A stretch of DNA of 64,000 nucleotides from Flavobacterium soyangense (GTDB taxonomy: Bacteria; Bacteroidota; Bacteroidia; Flavobacteriales; Flavobacteriaceae), in assembly GCF_015277675.1 (NCBI RefSeq), contig NZ_JADHEC010000002.1:1-64000 (forward strand), read 5' to 3'. Shown here one piece after another: positions 24,820 to 33,204 of this stretch. The notes under the pieces are model-generated. The model saw only the letters and a program-made list of their open reading frames with translations, was not told the DNA's origin and did not search any database. The translations under genes and the position numbers were made by a program. The stretch's first letter is position 1; each line of letters opens with the position of its first letter.

Positions 24820-25710
24820 ATGAAACTACAAAAAGCACAAAGGAACCAAGTGAAATTAAGGCTGGGTTTAAGCGGAGCAAGTGGCTTTGGTAAGTCTTAT
24901 TCAGCATTACTATTAGCTTACGGAATCACTAACGATTGGACTAAAATAGCTATAATTGACACTGAAAATAACAGTGCCAGCCTCTACTCCCACTTAGGAG
25001 ATTTTAACGTATTGTCGTTAAATGAGCCATACGCTCCAGAGCGTTATATTCAAGCCATTGAGGTTTGTGAAAAAGAAGAAATCGAAGTAGTTATAATTGA
25101 CAGCATTACACACGAATGGTCTGGCAAAGGTGGATGCTTGGAACTACATGAACAACTTGGAGGAAGATTCCAAGATTGGGCTAAAATAACTCCGCGTCAT
25201 CAAGCCTTTATCGATAAAATTCTTAATTCAAACTGCCACGTAATTACTACTGTACGACGCAAAACGGATTACAGTCTTGATAAAGACGGCAACGGTAAGA
25301 CTAAAGTAATGAAGCTAGGTACGAAGGAAATAACAAGAGACGGCTTCGAATATGAGCTGACAGTCAATTTTGAGCTTATAAATGACAATCATCTTGTTAC
25401 CGCTTCTAAAGATAGAACTGGTTTATTTTCTGGGAAACCTGAATTCGTAATTAATTCATCCACCGGAAAGAAACTTATTGAATGGTGTAATCTGGGGATT
25501 TCAGTTGAAATAGCGATGTCTGAAATCAATGCTTGTGAGAATCTTGAGGGATTGAAGCATGTGTATTCAAAATATCCTTCGCTTCAAAAGCAGATTCACA
25601 ATGCCATTATGAATAGAAAAAACCAGATAGAAAACATCGCTAGTCACCTAGTCGACGAAAAAGAAATTGTAAAACCATTAATTGAAGAGAACCATGGAAT
25701 TAGTACTTAA
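24820..25710 (+). CDS. RecA-like AAA ATPase (AAA_24, phage Sak4-like)
   Basis: This 296-residue protein has Walker A GASGFGKS (19-26) preceded by GLS, and Walker B VVIIDSITHEW near residue 90. The RRKTDYSLDKDGNGKTKV loop and AASKDRTGLF-like stretch (TASKDRTGLF) match the AAA_24/Sak4 group of phage recombination ATPases. These are thought to act in single-strand annealing or replication-linked recombination. The 3' end overlaps the DUF3871 gene by 17 bases, so the two are coupled. Residues after about 240 are a poorly conserved helical tail. Confidence 0.85.
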   Translation: MKLQKAQRNQVKLRLGLSGASGFGKSYSALLLAYGITNDWTKIAIIDTENNSASLYSHLGDFNVLSLNEPYAPERYIQAIEVCEKEEIEVVIIDSITHEWSGKGGCLELHEQLGGRFQDWAKITPRHQAFIDKILNSNCHVITTVRRKTDYSLDKDGNGKTKVMKLGTKEITRDGFEYELTVNFELINDNHLVTASKDRTGLFSGKPEFVINSSTGKKLIEWCNLGISVEIAMSEINACENLEGLKHVYSKYPSLQKQIHNAIMNRKNQIENIASHLVDEKEIVKPLIEENHGIST

Positions 25711-26677
25711 TAGTAGCATCAACGAGCATCTAGTAGATGAGAACGAGATAATAAACAAACCATCAAGTAGTTTTATTGAAGCCAATACTGAAATAGTGAG
25801 CTTAGAGCATCTGGAAAAAGATTGTATAATCCCTGTATTCTCAAAGGATAACGAGTCAACAATTAGCCATTTCCAGTTTGTAGATAAATGCCAACAAATA
25901 ATTCAAAAATTACTGCCTGGGGTACTTCAGAAAACACCTGATATTAGAGTAAGCCACGTAGTAAAAGGAAGAATTCCATCAGCAATAGGAAAACCTGCAA
26001 AGGATCTTGAAGAACACGAAAAAACCATTTATTACGAACGATGTGCCTTCATTATAGATTTACCCTCGACAAAGCAAATTGTTAACGGAAATGAGCTTAC
26101 ATTGAGCATTGGCGGAGTACGAGCGTATAATCAGGAGAACCTTTATAGCAAGAAATCGATGGAAAAATTCAAAGTTTTTATTGGTTTCAAGAATAAGGTG
26201 TGTACTAACTTATGTATTAGTACAGATGGCTTTTCGAATGAAATAAGGATATCTTCTATACATGAGTTAGAAGACAAAATGATTGAGCTATTCTCTAATT
26301 ACAAGAGAGACAATCACCTAAAAATGATGGAGCGAATGATTGAACACAAGTTGTCTGAAACGCAATTTGCGCATCTAATTGGAAAATTCAAAATGTTTAC
26401 GCACTTAGACAAGCACACACAGAAATCAATCTTCCCAATTTCACTGAATGACAGTCAGATAAACAATATTGTGAAAGACTATTACCAGTGTCCCAACTTC
26501 TCAAGAAGTCCAGATGGTTCGATAAGTTTCTGGAATTTATACAACTTATTTACGGAAACCAACAAATCCTCCTACATCGATAACAACCTAGAACGGAATG
26601 TCAACGCATACGAACTAATCAACAACCTAGGTAAATCCATCCAAAACAATATTCCCAATTGGTTCCTGCATTATTAA
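25694..26677 (+). CDS. DUF3871 family protein
   Basis: This 327-residue protein matches the DUF3871 family of Bacteroidetes mobile elements by its core SIGGVRAYNQENLYSKKSMEK then FKVFIGFKNKVCTNLCISTDGF. Function is unknown; family members usually occur in integrative elements next to DNA-metabolism genes. The ATG at 25694 is preferred over a TTG four codons earlier. It overlaps the RecA-like ATPase gene by 17 bases. Confidence 0.85.
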   Translation: MELVLNSSINEHLVDENEIINKPSSSFIEANTEIVSLEHLEKDCIIPVFSKDNESTISHFQFVDKCQQIIQKLLPGVLQKTPDIRVSHVVKGRIPSAIGKPAKDLEEHEKTIYYERCAFIIDLPSTKQIVNGNELTLSIGGVRAYNQENLYSKKSMEKFKVFIGFKNKVCTNLCISTDGFSNEIRISSIHELEDKMIELFSNYKRDNHLKMMERMIEHKLSETQFAHLIGKFKMFTHLDKHTQKSIFPISLNDSQINNIVKDYYQCPNFSRSPDGSISFWNLYNLFTETNKSSYIDNNLERNVNAYELINNLGKSIQNNIPNWFLHY

Positions 26678-26732
26678 TCATAGCTATTTTGTTAGGTAAG
26701 GAATACTTAACGGGAGGTAGAGAAAGAAGAAG

Positions 26733-26996
26733 ATGGAAGATCATGAATTAGCAGATGTGCTTCAATATAGCTCGCCTAAAGAGCTTTATATAGTTACCTA
26801 CTACAATGTACTCAAATTACTTTTTTGCCCTTTTAGAGTCAAGGTATTGTCCGACGTTGGACTGCTAAGGAAAGAGCAATTAGTTTGGGTTAGCGAGGTT
26901 AAAGTGACAACAGAATTAAAAACAATTTTTATAATAAACGGCAATGCTTACCATTACCACTCTTTTGAAATCCTTATTGAGGAATTTACGGAGTAG
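26733..26996 (+). CDS. Hypothetical small protein
   Basis: This 87-residue protein has a short hydrophobic central stretch (YIVTYYNVLKLLFCPFRVKVLSD) but no clear signal or full membrane helix. The remainder is beta-rich. No family is recognised. It lies 55 bases after DUF3871 on the same strand and before a terminator at 27104, so it may be the last gene of that unit. Confidence 0.55.
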   Translation: MEDHELADVLQYSSPKELYIVTYYNVLKLLFCPFRVKVLSDVGLLRKEQLVWVSEVKVTTELKTIFIINGNAYHYHSFEILIEEFTE

Positions 26997-27103
26997 CTGT
27001 TATAAAACAAGGAGTTATGCTGAATTTCGATAACCAACTTTTGAGACGGTTTCTCCTTTATCAATAAAACCACTGAAAAAGCTTTTTTGTACAAATTGAA
27101 AAC

Positions 27104-27130
27104 GGAGAGATTATGTCTCTCCATTTTTTA
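27104..27130 (+). terminator. Rho-independent terminator
   Basis: GGAGAGA (27104-27110) pairs with TCTCTCC (27116-27122), with loop TTATG and then ATTTTTT. It ends the ATPase/DUF3871 unit. Confidence 0.85.
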
Positions 27131-27171
27131 TCTCGTTAAAAAACGATTAATATTGTAAAACTAAAACTTTA

Positions 27172-28011
27172 ATGCTACAAGCCAATATGCAACTAATAGA
27201 CTTAATCAACGATCTTAAGGAATTTAAAAAGCCGGATTATTTAGTGGAGGAATTCTATAGAGAGTATTGTCATTTAAATGATTTGGAGTACAGTGGTAAT
27301 TTTGAAAAATTAGAGAAATTCACATTTTATTACACCATAAATATTTACGGAGAAAAAAAAGGAGAAAAGGAAACTATCTTTTTTGATAATTTCAAATTAA
27401 AAATATTTAAAGATAGATTAATTGAAACTTTAGAGAAATTCAAAAACGAACATAACCTACTTTTTAGTTTACAGGAACAAATTTCGTTTAGTAATAATGT
27501 TCAGAAACTATTAAGAAAAGAACTTACACTTTTTAAATCAGATACCCTATTTAAAACCTACTACAAAATTCTAAATGACTTTATTTCTTTATTTTCAGAA
27601 AAGTATGTAACTGTTAACGATAGGAAAACCAATTACAATTCTTTTAGATACAGCAAACCAAATGCTTATGCTAAAATTAAACTTTTACATGAAACATTAA
27701 TCAATAAATCTTTTATTGGAAGCGAAACTAAATTGATTGATTTTGAAAAAATACTTCAAGACACAGAAGTCAAAACTAAAGTAAGATGGATTGGTCAAAC
27801 AGATGACCTAATCACTTTTATTAAACTTATAAATTCAACAGAAGGCTTTATTGACACTCAAACTGAAAAGTGGCGTATTGCTGAAAAGTGTTTCGTTAAA
27901 ATTGGAGAAAAATCGATGCGATTTCTTACATCCAAAGATTTCAGTAACTACAAAGAGTCTCCTCTTTCAAAATCAAAAATGACATTACTAATAAATACCG
28001 TCTTTAATTAG
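27172..28011 (+). CDS. Hypothetical protein, possibly RteC-like
   Basis: This 279-residue protein is helical and lysine-rich. The C-terminal part (KVRWIGQTDDLITFIKLINSTEGFIDTQTEKWRIAEKCF near residues 205-245) recalls the C-terminus of RteC-like regulators of Bacteroidetes conjugative elements, which have a KWxGxxxxLxELI pattern followed by a helical end. The match is by eye and weak. It sits alone between a terminator and the repeat-rich gap before the RepA-like gene, which would suit a regulator of excision or replication. Confidence 0.55.
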   Translation: MLQANMQLIDLINDLKEFKKPDYLVEEFYREYCHLNDLEYSGNFEKLEKFTFYYTINIYGEKKGEKETIFFDNFKLKIFKDRLIETLEKFKNEHNLLFSLQEQISFSNNVQKLLRKELTLFKSDTLFKTYYKILNDFISLFSEKYVTVNDRKTNYNSFRYSKPNAYAKIKLLHETLINKSFIGSETKLIDFEKILQDTEVKTKVRWIGQTDDLITFIKLINSTEGFIDTQTEKWRIAEKCFVKIGEKSMRFLTSKDFSNYKESPLSKSKMTLLINTVFN

Positions 28012-28205
28012 TTTTTTTAATGAGTTATCTTTAAAGCTTTTAAAATCAACCAATTAACATTTTATTATTCATTATTTACTATACTCTTCCATACTGAGCA
28101 ATAAATTAAATAATTAAAAATCTACTTTCCCATTCTCCCATTTTTCAATACATAATTGAGTTTCATACTGCGGTCATACTGAACTATGTTTTAACACCTC
28201 TTTTA

Positions 28206-28263
28206 ATCATTTGCTTTGCATCAGCCTACTGAAAGAAAAGTAGGATTTGCAAACTAAAATGAT
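28206..28263. repeat. Three-tier imperfect hairpin
   Basis: Nested arms: ATCATTT (28206-28212) with AAATGAT (28257-28263), TTTGC (28215-28219) with GCAAA (28249-28253), and CCTACT (28225-28230) with AGTAGG (28239-28244). The loop is GAAAGAAA. All 18 base pairs are exact. Asymmetric internal loops (2/3 and 5/4) suggest an RNA fold or a cruciform site. Confidence 0.7.
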
Positions 28264-28335
28264 AAAAAATATGAGATAGCTAAATTAATAAAAAAACGAC
28301 ATGTAAGTACGATAGATTTATATGTCCACTCAGAG

Positions 28336-28355
28336 TAGTCGGACTAGTCCGACTA
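28336..28355. repeat. 20-bp perfect palindrome
   Basis: TAGTCGGACTAGTCCGACTA is perfectly symmetric and lies 32 bases upstream of the RepA-like ATG. AGAGTAGTC before it (28332-28340) recurs inside the gene at about 29281-29289. It is a candidate operator or initiator site. Confidence 0.65.
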
Positions 28356-28387
28356 AATAAATTAATAACTCAAAAAGAAAAAGAACA

Positions 28388-29485
28388 ATGGAAAATAAAA
28401 TTAATGATCCATTAAATGGAGGGACAAAATTAGTAGTTAAAGCAATCGATTTAATTAAAAGATTCGAAAATGATCCAGAGCCAATAGAATTATGGAATGG
28501 AGTAATAGAAGGTTCAAAAGGATTGTTTGTAGGGGTCAGTAAAACAGGGAAGACAACTTTCGGAGAGAATCTAGCAATTTCACTCGCCGTGGGAAGCCCT
28601 TCCTTTTATGGTAAAGAAATTAAGGGTGGACCAAAAAAAATACTCTTTATAAATTTGGAGGAAAGCCCAAGAATGAGGTCTTTAAGACTGAAAAAACAGA
28701 TATCTAGATTAAACCCTCAAGAAATGGTGTTGTTTAGTGAAAATTTTTTAACACCCCAAAAAGATTTCATTGAATCTGTTAACTCCGATAAAGACTGGGA
28801 AAAAATGAGAGATTGTATAGAAGAATCCGGTGCGGAAATAATTTTCATTGATAGTCTTACCCATTTGTTTCAAGGACAAATTGAAGCTAGTGAGGCGTGT
28901 AGGAAATTTATTGAAAAATTCAGAAAATATGTGACAAGTTCCCTTAAAACTATAATTGTAATACATCATAACACTAAAGGAAACGATAGACCTATCGAAC
29001 AGGATAGCATTGCAGGAAGCAGAGTAATTCTTCAAGAGTTTGAGTATGCACTAGGCTTTGCTAATATCCCTAATAGTAAGGACAAGTATTCTTGTATGCT
29101 TTTTAATAAATATGTTGAAGTCGATAGCTCGTTGGCGACAATTTACAAGATCGATAAGGATAGATGGATTGAGGGTTTTGGCGAGGTAGAAAAAAGTGTT
29201 TTATACGACATTAAAGTTAAAATTGATTACAGGGAAGACTCGACAAACAAAGATTTAATATACAACTATATTCAAAGTCAGAGTAGTCTGGGTAGTCAGA
29301 TTATACCGACTGGCGACTTAATGAAAACATTTGTACTGAATGACCCAAAAACGATGGCTAAAGACACACTTTTCAGATCTTTAGAGAAATTGAGGAATGA
29401 TGGCAAAATCGAAAATCAAGGAATGGGTAAATATCAACTAAAAATGAAAAAGGATGATGCAGAAGAAGAAACACCTAGTTTATAA
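28388..29485 (+). CDS. RepA-like AAA ATPase (hexameric helicase family, AAA_25)
   Basis: This 365-residue protein has Walker A GVSKTGKTT (49-57), Walker B EIIFIDSLTHLF near residue 158, and an HHNTKG segment near residue 200. These fit the RepA/AAA_25 family, the RSF1010 RepA-type replicative helicase fold. A C-terminal extension after about 280 (winged-helix-like, DTLFRSLEKLRNDGKIENQGMGKYQL) looks like a DNA-binding domain. It probably drives replication of the excised island. Its 3' end overlaps the GIY-YIG gene start by 32 bases. Confidence 0.85.
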   Translation: MENKINDPLNGGTKLVVKAIDLIKRFENDPEPIELWNGVIEGSKGLFVGVSKTGKTTFGENLAISLAVGSPSFYGKEIKGGPKKILFINLEESPRMRSLRLKKQISRLNPQEMVLFSENFLTPQKDFIESVNSDKDWEKMRDCIEESGAEIIFIDSLTHLFQGQIEASEACRKFIEKFRKYVTSSLKTIIVIHHNTKGNDRPIEQDSIAGSRVILQEFEYALGFANIPNSKDKYSCMLFNKYVEVDSSLATIYKIDKDRWIEGFGEVEKSVLYDIKVKIDYREDSTNKDLIYNYIQSQSSLGSQIIPTGDLMKTFVLNDPKTMAKDTLFRSLEKLRNDGKIENQGMGKYQLKMKKDDAEEETPSL

Positions 29486-30110
29486 AGCAACTAACCAAGA
29501 GACAGGAAAAGCTTACATAGGAGTAACAACAAGGACAATGGAAGAGCGTAAGGCAGACCATATTAAAAAAGCCACTAAGGGTACGGGAAGTTATTTCCAA
29601 TCAGCTATAGCTACTTTTGGTCCTGCTGCTTTCCAGTTCGAGCAGATCGACACTGCAACTTCCTCTAATGAGCTAGCTGAAAAAGAAAAAAAATACATTT
29701 TACAGTATGATAGCAAAGAGAATGGTTATAATTCAGATTCTGGTGGGGGATTCAATAAGGTTGTCTACCAGTTTGATTTAGAAGGTAATTTAATAGCTTC
29801 TTTCGATGGTTTAAAAGAAATTCAATTAACACTAGGGCATGACAAACGGAGGGTGTCCAACGCTTGTTTAACAGCTACTGTTTGGAAAGCAAGCTATTGG
29901 TCATATTCCCAAAACAACACCTTTAATCCTGATACAGATAGTAGGAAAAAGAAAGTTTTCCAGTACTCTTTAAATGGTGAAATTTTAGCTCTTTACAATT
30001 CCGTTGCAGAAGCATCACTAGAAACTGGAATATCCAAAACCAGTATCTCACGTTGCTGTAGAGGAGAAAGAAAGAGTTCGTCAGGATTTCTTTGGAAATA
30101 TCTAGATTAA
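29454..30110 (+). CDS. GIY-YIG endonuclease with NUMOD1-like repeats
   Basis: This 218-residue protein starts with a GIY-YIG nuclease domain: LVYKATN (residues 8-14) and AYIGVT (20-25) form the two-strand motif, followed by RTMEERKADH with the conserved arginine and a downstream E in LAEKEKKYI. Two NUMOD1-like DNA-binding repeats follow (VYQFDLEGNLIASFDGLKEIQ and VFQYSLNGEILALYNSVAEAS, about 103-145 and 162-205), ending in a SxFLWKYL segment. This is the layout of a free-standing homing endonuclease. It may spread the island or edit its neighbours. The gene overlaps repA-like in another frame. Confidence 0.88.
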   Translation: MMQKKKHLVYKATNQETGKAYIGVTTRTMEERKADHIKKATKGTGSYFQSAIATFGPAAFQFEQIDTATSSNELAEKEKKYILQYDSKENGYNSDSGGGFNKVVYQFDLEGNLIASFDGLKEIQLTLGHDKRRVSNACLTATVWKASYWSYSQNNTFNPDTDSRKKKVFQYSLNGEILALYNSVAEASLETGISKTSISRCCRGERKSSSGFLWKYLD

Positions 30111-30124
30111 TCAGGGAGAAAGAG

Positions 30125-30150
30125 AGAGACAGTTTAACAGCTGTCTCTTT
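30125..30150 (+). terminator. Terminator after GIY-YIG gene
   Basis: AGAGACAG (30125-30132) pairs with CTGTCTCT (30141-30148) and is followed by TT and an AT-rich tail; the T run is short. It ends the replication/nuclease unit before the hsd locus. Confidence 0.7.
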
Positions 30151-30334
30151 CATTTTAAACCAAATCTGTATAATGAATATGGCGATACTATACACCTTGA
30201 TAGCGAAACCGTTATTCTTTCCTACCTTCTCAATAATTTATCCTTACAACCAAATTGTCAATATCACTGGAATTTGCACTCTCACTAAGATAAACCAACT
30301 TATGGCTTAGAAATCTGTAAAAATCCCATTCTTA

Positions 30335-30348
30335 TACGGGTTTCCTCA
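30335..30348. repeat. Inverted copy of TGAGGAAACCCGTA
   Basis: The reverse complement of this 14-mer is perfectly matched at 21368-21381. It lies in the 294-bp gap before hsdM and after a terminator. Function is unknown. Confidence 0.5.
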
Positions 30349-30404
30349 ATAGTACTAATTAATTTTTCAATACTTTAGCGGATAAAATAATAGAACCTCA
30401 TAGA

Positions 30405-31976
30405 ATGTCAGAAGACCAGAAAAAACAGTTAGAACAACAACTTTGGAATATTGCCAATACCCTTCGTGGGAAAATGAATGCAGATGAATTCAGGGATTAC
30501 ATATTAGGATTTATTTTCTTTAAGTATCTCGCTGAGAAAATGGAGCTTTACGCCAATTCTATTCTGGAACAAGACGGATTAAAATTCAGAACTATTGACG
30601 ATACCACTCCCGAAGGAAAGGAATACATTGAAGCTATTAGAGAAGAATCATTAGACAAATTAGGCTACTTCCTGAAACCCAATGAACTCTTTAGCGAAAT
30701 TGCCAAGCGTGGAAATAGCGATATGGAAGGTGTGAGCAGTTTTATTATAGAAGACCTGCAAAAAATCCTGATTAATATCCAACAAAGTACGATGGGTACA
30801 GAGAGTGAAGATGATTTTGACAATCTCTTCGAGGATATGGATTTGAATAGCACCAAACTTGGAAAGACACCCGAAGCGAGAAATGACATTATCTCAAAAG
30901 TCCTTTTTCATTTAGACCAAATTGACTTTAAACTCGAAAACACAGAACTCGACGTCTTGGGTGATGCCTATGAATACCTCATTGGACAGTTTGCCAGTGG
31001 AGCAGGTAAAAAAGCAGGTGAATTCTATACGCCACAAGAAGTCAGTAAAATATTAGCTAAGATTGTAACCACGGGAAAAAGCAAACTAAAATCTGTTTAT
31101 GATCCTACCTGTGGTTCTGGTTCATTGTTATTACGTGTTGCCAAAGAAGTAAGTGAAGTGTCTAACTTTTACGGACAAGAAATGAACCGTACCACCTATA
31201 ACTTGGCGCGAATGAATATGATTTTGCACGATGTGCATTATCGCAAATTCGACATTAAGCAAGAAGATACTTTAGAACACCCACAACATTTAGACAAACA
31301 GTTTGAAGCTATTGTGGCTAATCCTCCTTTCTCTGCTAATTGGAGCGCAAACCCTTTGTTTACGAGTGATGACCGCTTTAGCCAGTACGGTAAGCTAGCA
31401 CCAAGCAGTAAAGCTGACTTTGCTTTTGTACAACACATGATTCACCATTTGGCTGAAAACGGAACTATGGCATTAGTCTTGCCACACGGAGCTTTGTTTC
31501 GTGGTGGAGCAGAACAACACATTCGTAAATACTTGATTGAAGACCGCAACTATCTGGATGCCGTGATTGGGTTGCCTGCTAATATTTTTTATGGCACAAG
31601 CATTCCTACGTGTATTATGGTGTATAAAAAATGCCGTGAAAACCCGGAAGATGTTTTGTTTATAGATGCCAGCCAACATTTTGACAAGGTAAAAACCCAA
31701 AACGTATTGCGTGAGGAACACATTGATAAAATCATTGAAACCTACCGCAATCGTACCGAGGAAGATAAATACAGCAAACGTGCTACATTGGCAGAAATTG
31801 CCACTAACGATTACAACCTGAACATTCCTCGTTATGTAGATACCTTTGAAGCGGAAGACAGCATTGACATTGACGCTATTGCGAATGATATTAAAGAATT
31901 TGACACAAAAATTGCCGATACCGATAAAATCCTTGCTGATTTCTGTAAACAATTGAATATTGTAACCCCTTTTTAA
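30405..31976 (+). CDS. hsdM: Type I restriction-modification, methyltransferase subunit HsdM
   Basis: This 523-residue N6-adenine methyltransferase has the HsdM N-terminal helical domain (about 1-170: LRGKMNADEFRDYILGFIFFKYL), the SAM-binding motif DPTCGSGSLL (233-242) and the catalytic NPPF (306-309). With HsdS it modifies the recognition sequence to protect self DNA, and the M2S core binds HsdR for restriction. It starts the defence locus of the island, and hsdS follows after 1 base. Confidence 0.96.
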   Translation: MSEDQKKQLEQQLWNIANTLRGKMNADEFRDYILGFIFFKYLAEKMELYANSILEQDGLKFRTIDDTTPEGKEYIEAIREESLDKLGYFLKPNELFSEIAKRGNSDMEGVSSFIIEDLQKILINIQQSTMGTESEDDFDNLFEDMDLNSTKLGKTPEARNDIISKVLFHLDQIDFKLENTELDVLGDAYEYLIGQFASGAGKKAGEFYTPQEVSKILAKIVTTGKSKLKSVYDPTCGSGSLLLRVAKEVSEVSNFYGQEMNRTTYNLARMNMILHDVHYRKFDIKQEDTLEHPQHLDKQFEAIVANPPFSANWSANPLFTSDDRFSQYGKLAPSSKADFAFVQHMIHHLAENGTMALVLPHGALFRGGAEQHIRKYLIEDRNYLDAVIGLPANIFYGTSIPTCIMVYKKCRENPEDVLFIDASQHFDKVKTQNVLREEHIDKIIETYRNRTEEDKYSKRATLAEIATNDYNLNIPRYVDTFEAEDSIDIDAIANDIKEFDTKIADTDKILADFCKQLNIVTPF

Positions 31977-31977
31977 G

Positions 31978-33201
31978 ATGGAAAAACTAATGAACATACC
32001 TAGCTTGCGCTTTCCTGAATTTAAAGGAGAATGGGAAAATACCAAGTTAGGAAAAGTAGCAAAATTTTCGAAAGGTAAAGGAATATCAAAAAGTGAAATT
32101 TCTGAAGATGGTATTAACGAATGCATTAGATATGGAGAACTTTATACTCGTTATGGAGAAGTAATTGAAGATGTTTTTTCTAAAACGAATTTTGATATAA
32201 ATAAATCTGTAGTTAGCGAAGCCAATGATGTTATTATTCCTGCATCAGGAGAAACCCAAATAGATATTGCAACCGCTTCTTGTGTAATGAAATCGGGCGT
32301 TATACTTGGTGGTGATCTGAATATTATTAAAACCAATAAAAACGGTGTTTTCCTTTCTTATTATTTGAATAGTAAAAGAAAATTAGATATTGCCAATCTT
32401 GCACAAGGCATTTCAGTGGTTCATTTATATTCAAGTCAATTAGCTTTATTAAATTTAAATTTCCCCACCCTCCCAGAACAACAAAAAATCGCCACCTTCC
32501 TCACAACAGTAGATGAAAAACTACAAGCTTTAAAGCAAAAGAAAAGCCTTTTAGAGCAATACAAAAAAGGCGTGATGCAAAAGATCTTTTCGCAAGAACT
32601 ACGATTTGCAGCCGATAATGGGAATGCGTTTGCGGATTGGGAGGAGAAGAAGTTGGGGGATGTTTGTAAAACCACAAAGAGTGGAGGGACACCAACATCT
32701 ACAAAAAGGGAATATTATAATGGAGATATCCCTTTTTTATCCATTAGTGATATGACTTCTCAAGGCAAGTATTTAAATTACACCTCAAATCATATTTCAA
32801 AACTAGGATTAGACAATTCAGCTTCTTGGGTTGTACCTGCTCACTCTATAATATATTCAATGTACGCATCTGTTGGTTTTGTTGCGATAAACAACATTCC
32901 ATTAGCAACATCGCAAGCTGTTTTGAATTTAATTTTGAAAGAAGGAATTAATACAGATTACATATATTACACATTAGTAGATTTTCAGAAAAAAATAGCT
33001 CAATTTGTTACAACTGGCACACAAGGTAATTTAAATGCTCAAAGTGTTAAAGGGTTTGAAATCCAAATTCCGTGCCTCGAAGAACAAACCAAAATCGCTT
33101 CTTTTCTATCTACCATTGATGAAAAAATCAATCATTGTAAGGCACAGATAACCAATACTGAGGTTTGGAAAAGAGGATTATTACAACAATTATTTGTTTA
33201 A
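31978..33201 (+). CDS. hsdS: Type I restriction-modification, specificity subunit HsdS
   Basis: This 407-residue protein has two target-recognition domains (about 10-155 and 210-360), each followed by a related helical spacer: LPEQQKIATFLTTVDEKL (near 163-180) and LEEQTKIASFLSTIDEKI (near 367-384). This duplicated layout defines HsdS and sets the two half-sites of the DNA target. The two spacers share the EQ-KIA-FL-T-DEK pattern. The specificity cannot be read from sequence. Confidence 0.95.
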   Translation: MEKLMNIPSLRFPEFKGEWENTKLGKVAKFSKGKGISKSEISEDGINECIRYGELYTRYGEVIEDVFSKTNFDINKSVVSEANDVIIPASGETQIDIATASCVMKSGVILGGDLNIIKTNKNGVFLSYYLNSKRKLDIANLAQGISVVHLYSSQLALLNLNFPTLPEQQKIATFLTTVDEKLQALKQKKSLLEQYKKGVMQKIFSQELRFAADNGNAFADWEEKKLGDVCKTTKSGGTPTSTKREYYNGDIPFLSISDMTSQGKYLNYTSNHISKLGLDNSASWVVPAHSIIYSMYASVGFVAINNIPLATSQAVLNLILKEGINTDYIYYTLVDFQKKIAQFVTTGTQGNLNAQSVKGFEIQIPCLEEQTKIASFLSTIDEKINHCKAQITNTEVWKRGLLQQLFV

Positions 33202-33204
33202 ATT

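Larger units (their letters stand above)
28012..28387. other. Repeat-rich gap upstream of RepA-like gene, candidate origin/control region
   Basis: The 376-bp gap has no plausible gene. CATACTG occurs at 28090-28096, 28164-28170 and 28175-28181. A three-tier hairpin lies at 28206-28263 and a 20-bp palindrome at 28336-28355. Such a cluster just upstream of a RepA-like ATPase is what an origin of replication or a regulated promoter region would look like. A poly-A-rich leader precedes the start at 28388. Confidence 0.5.
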
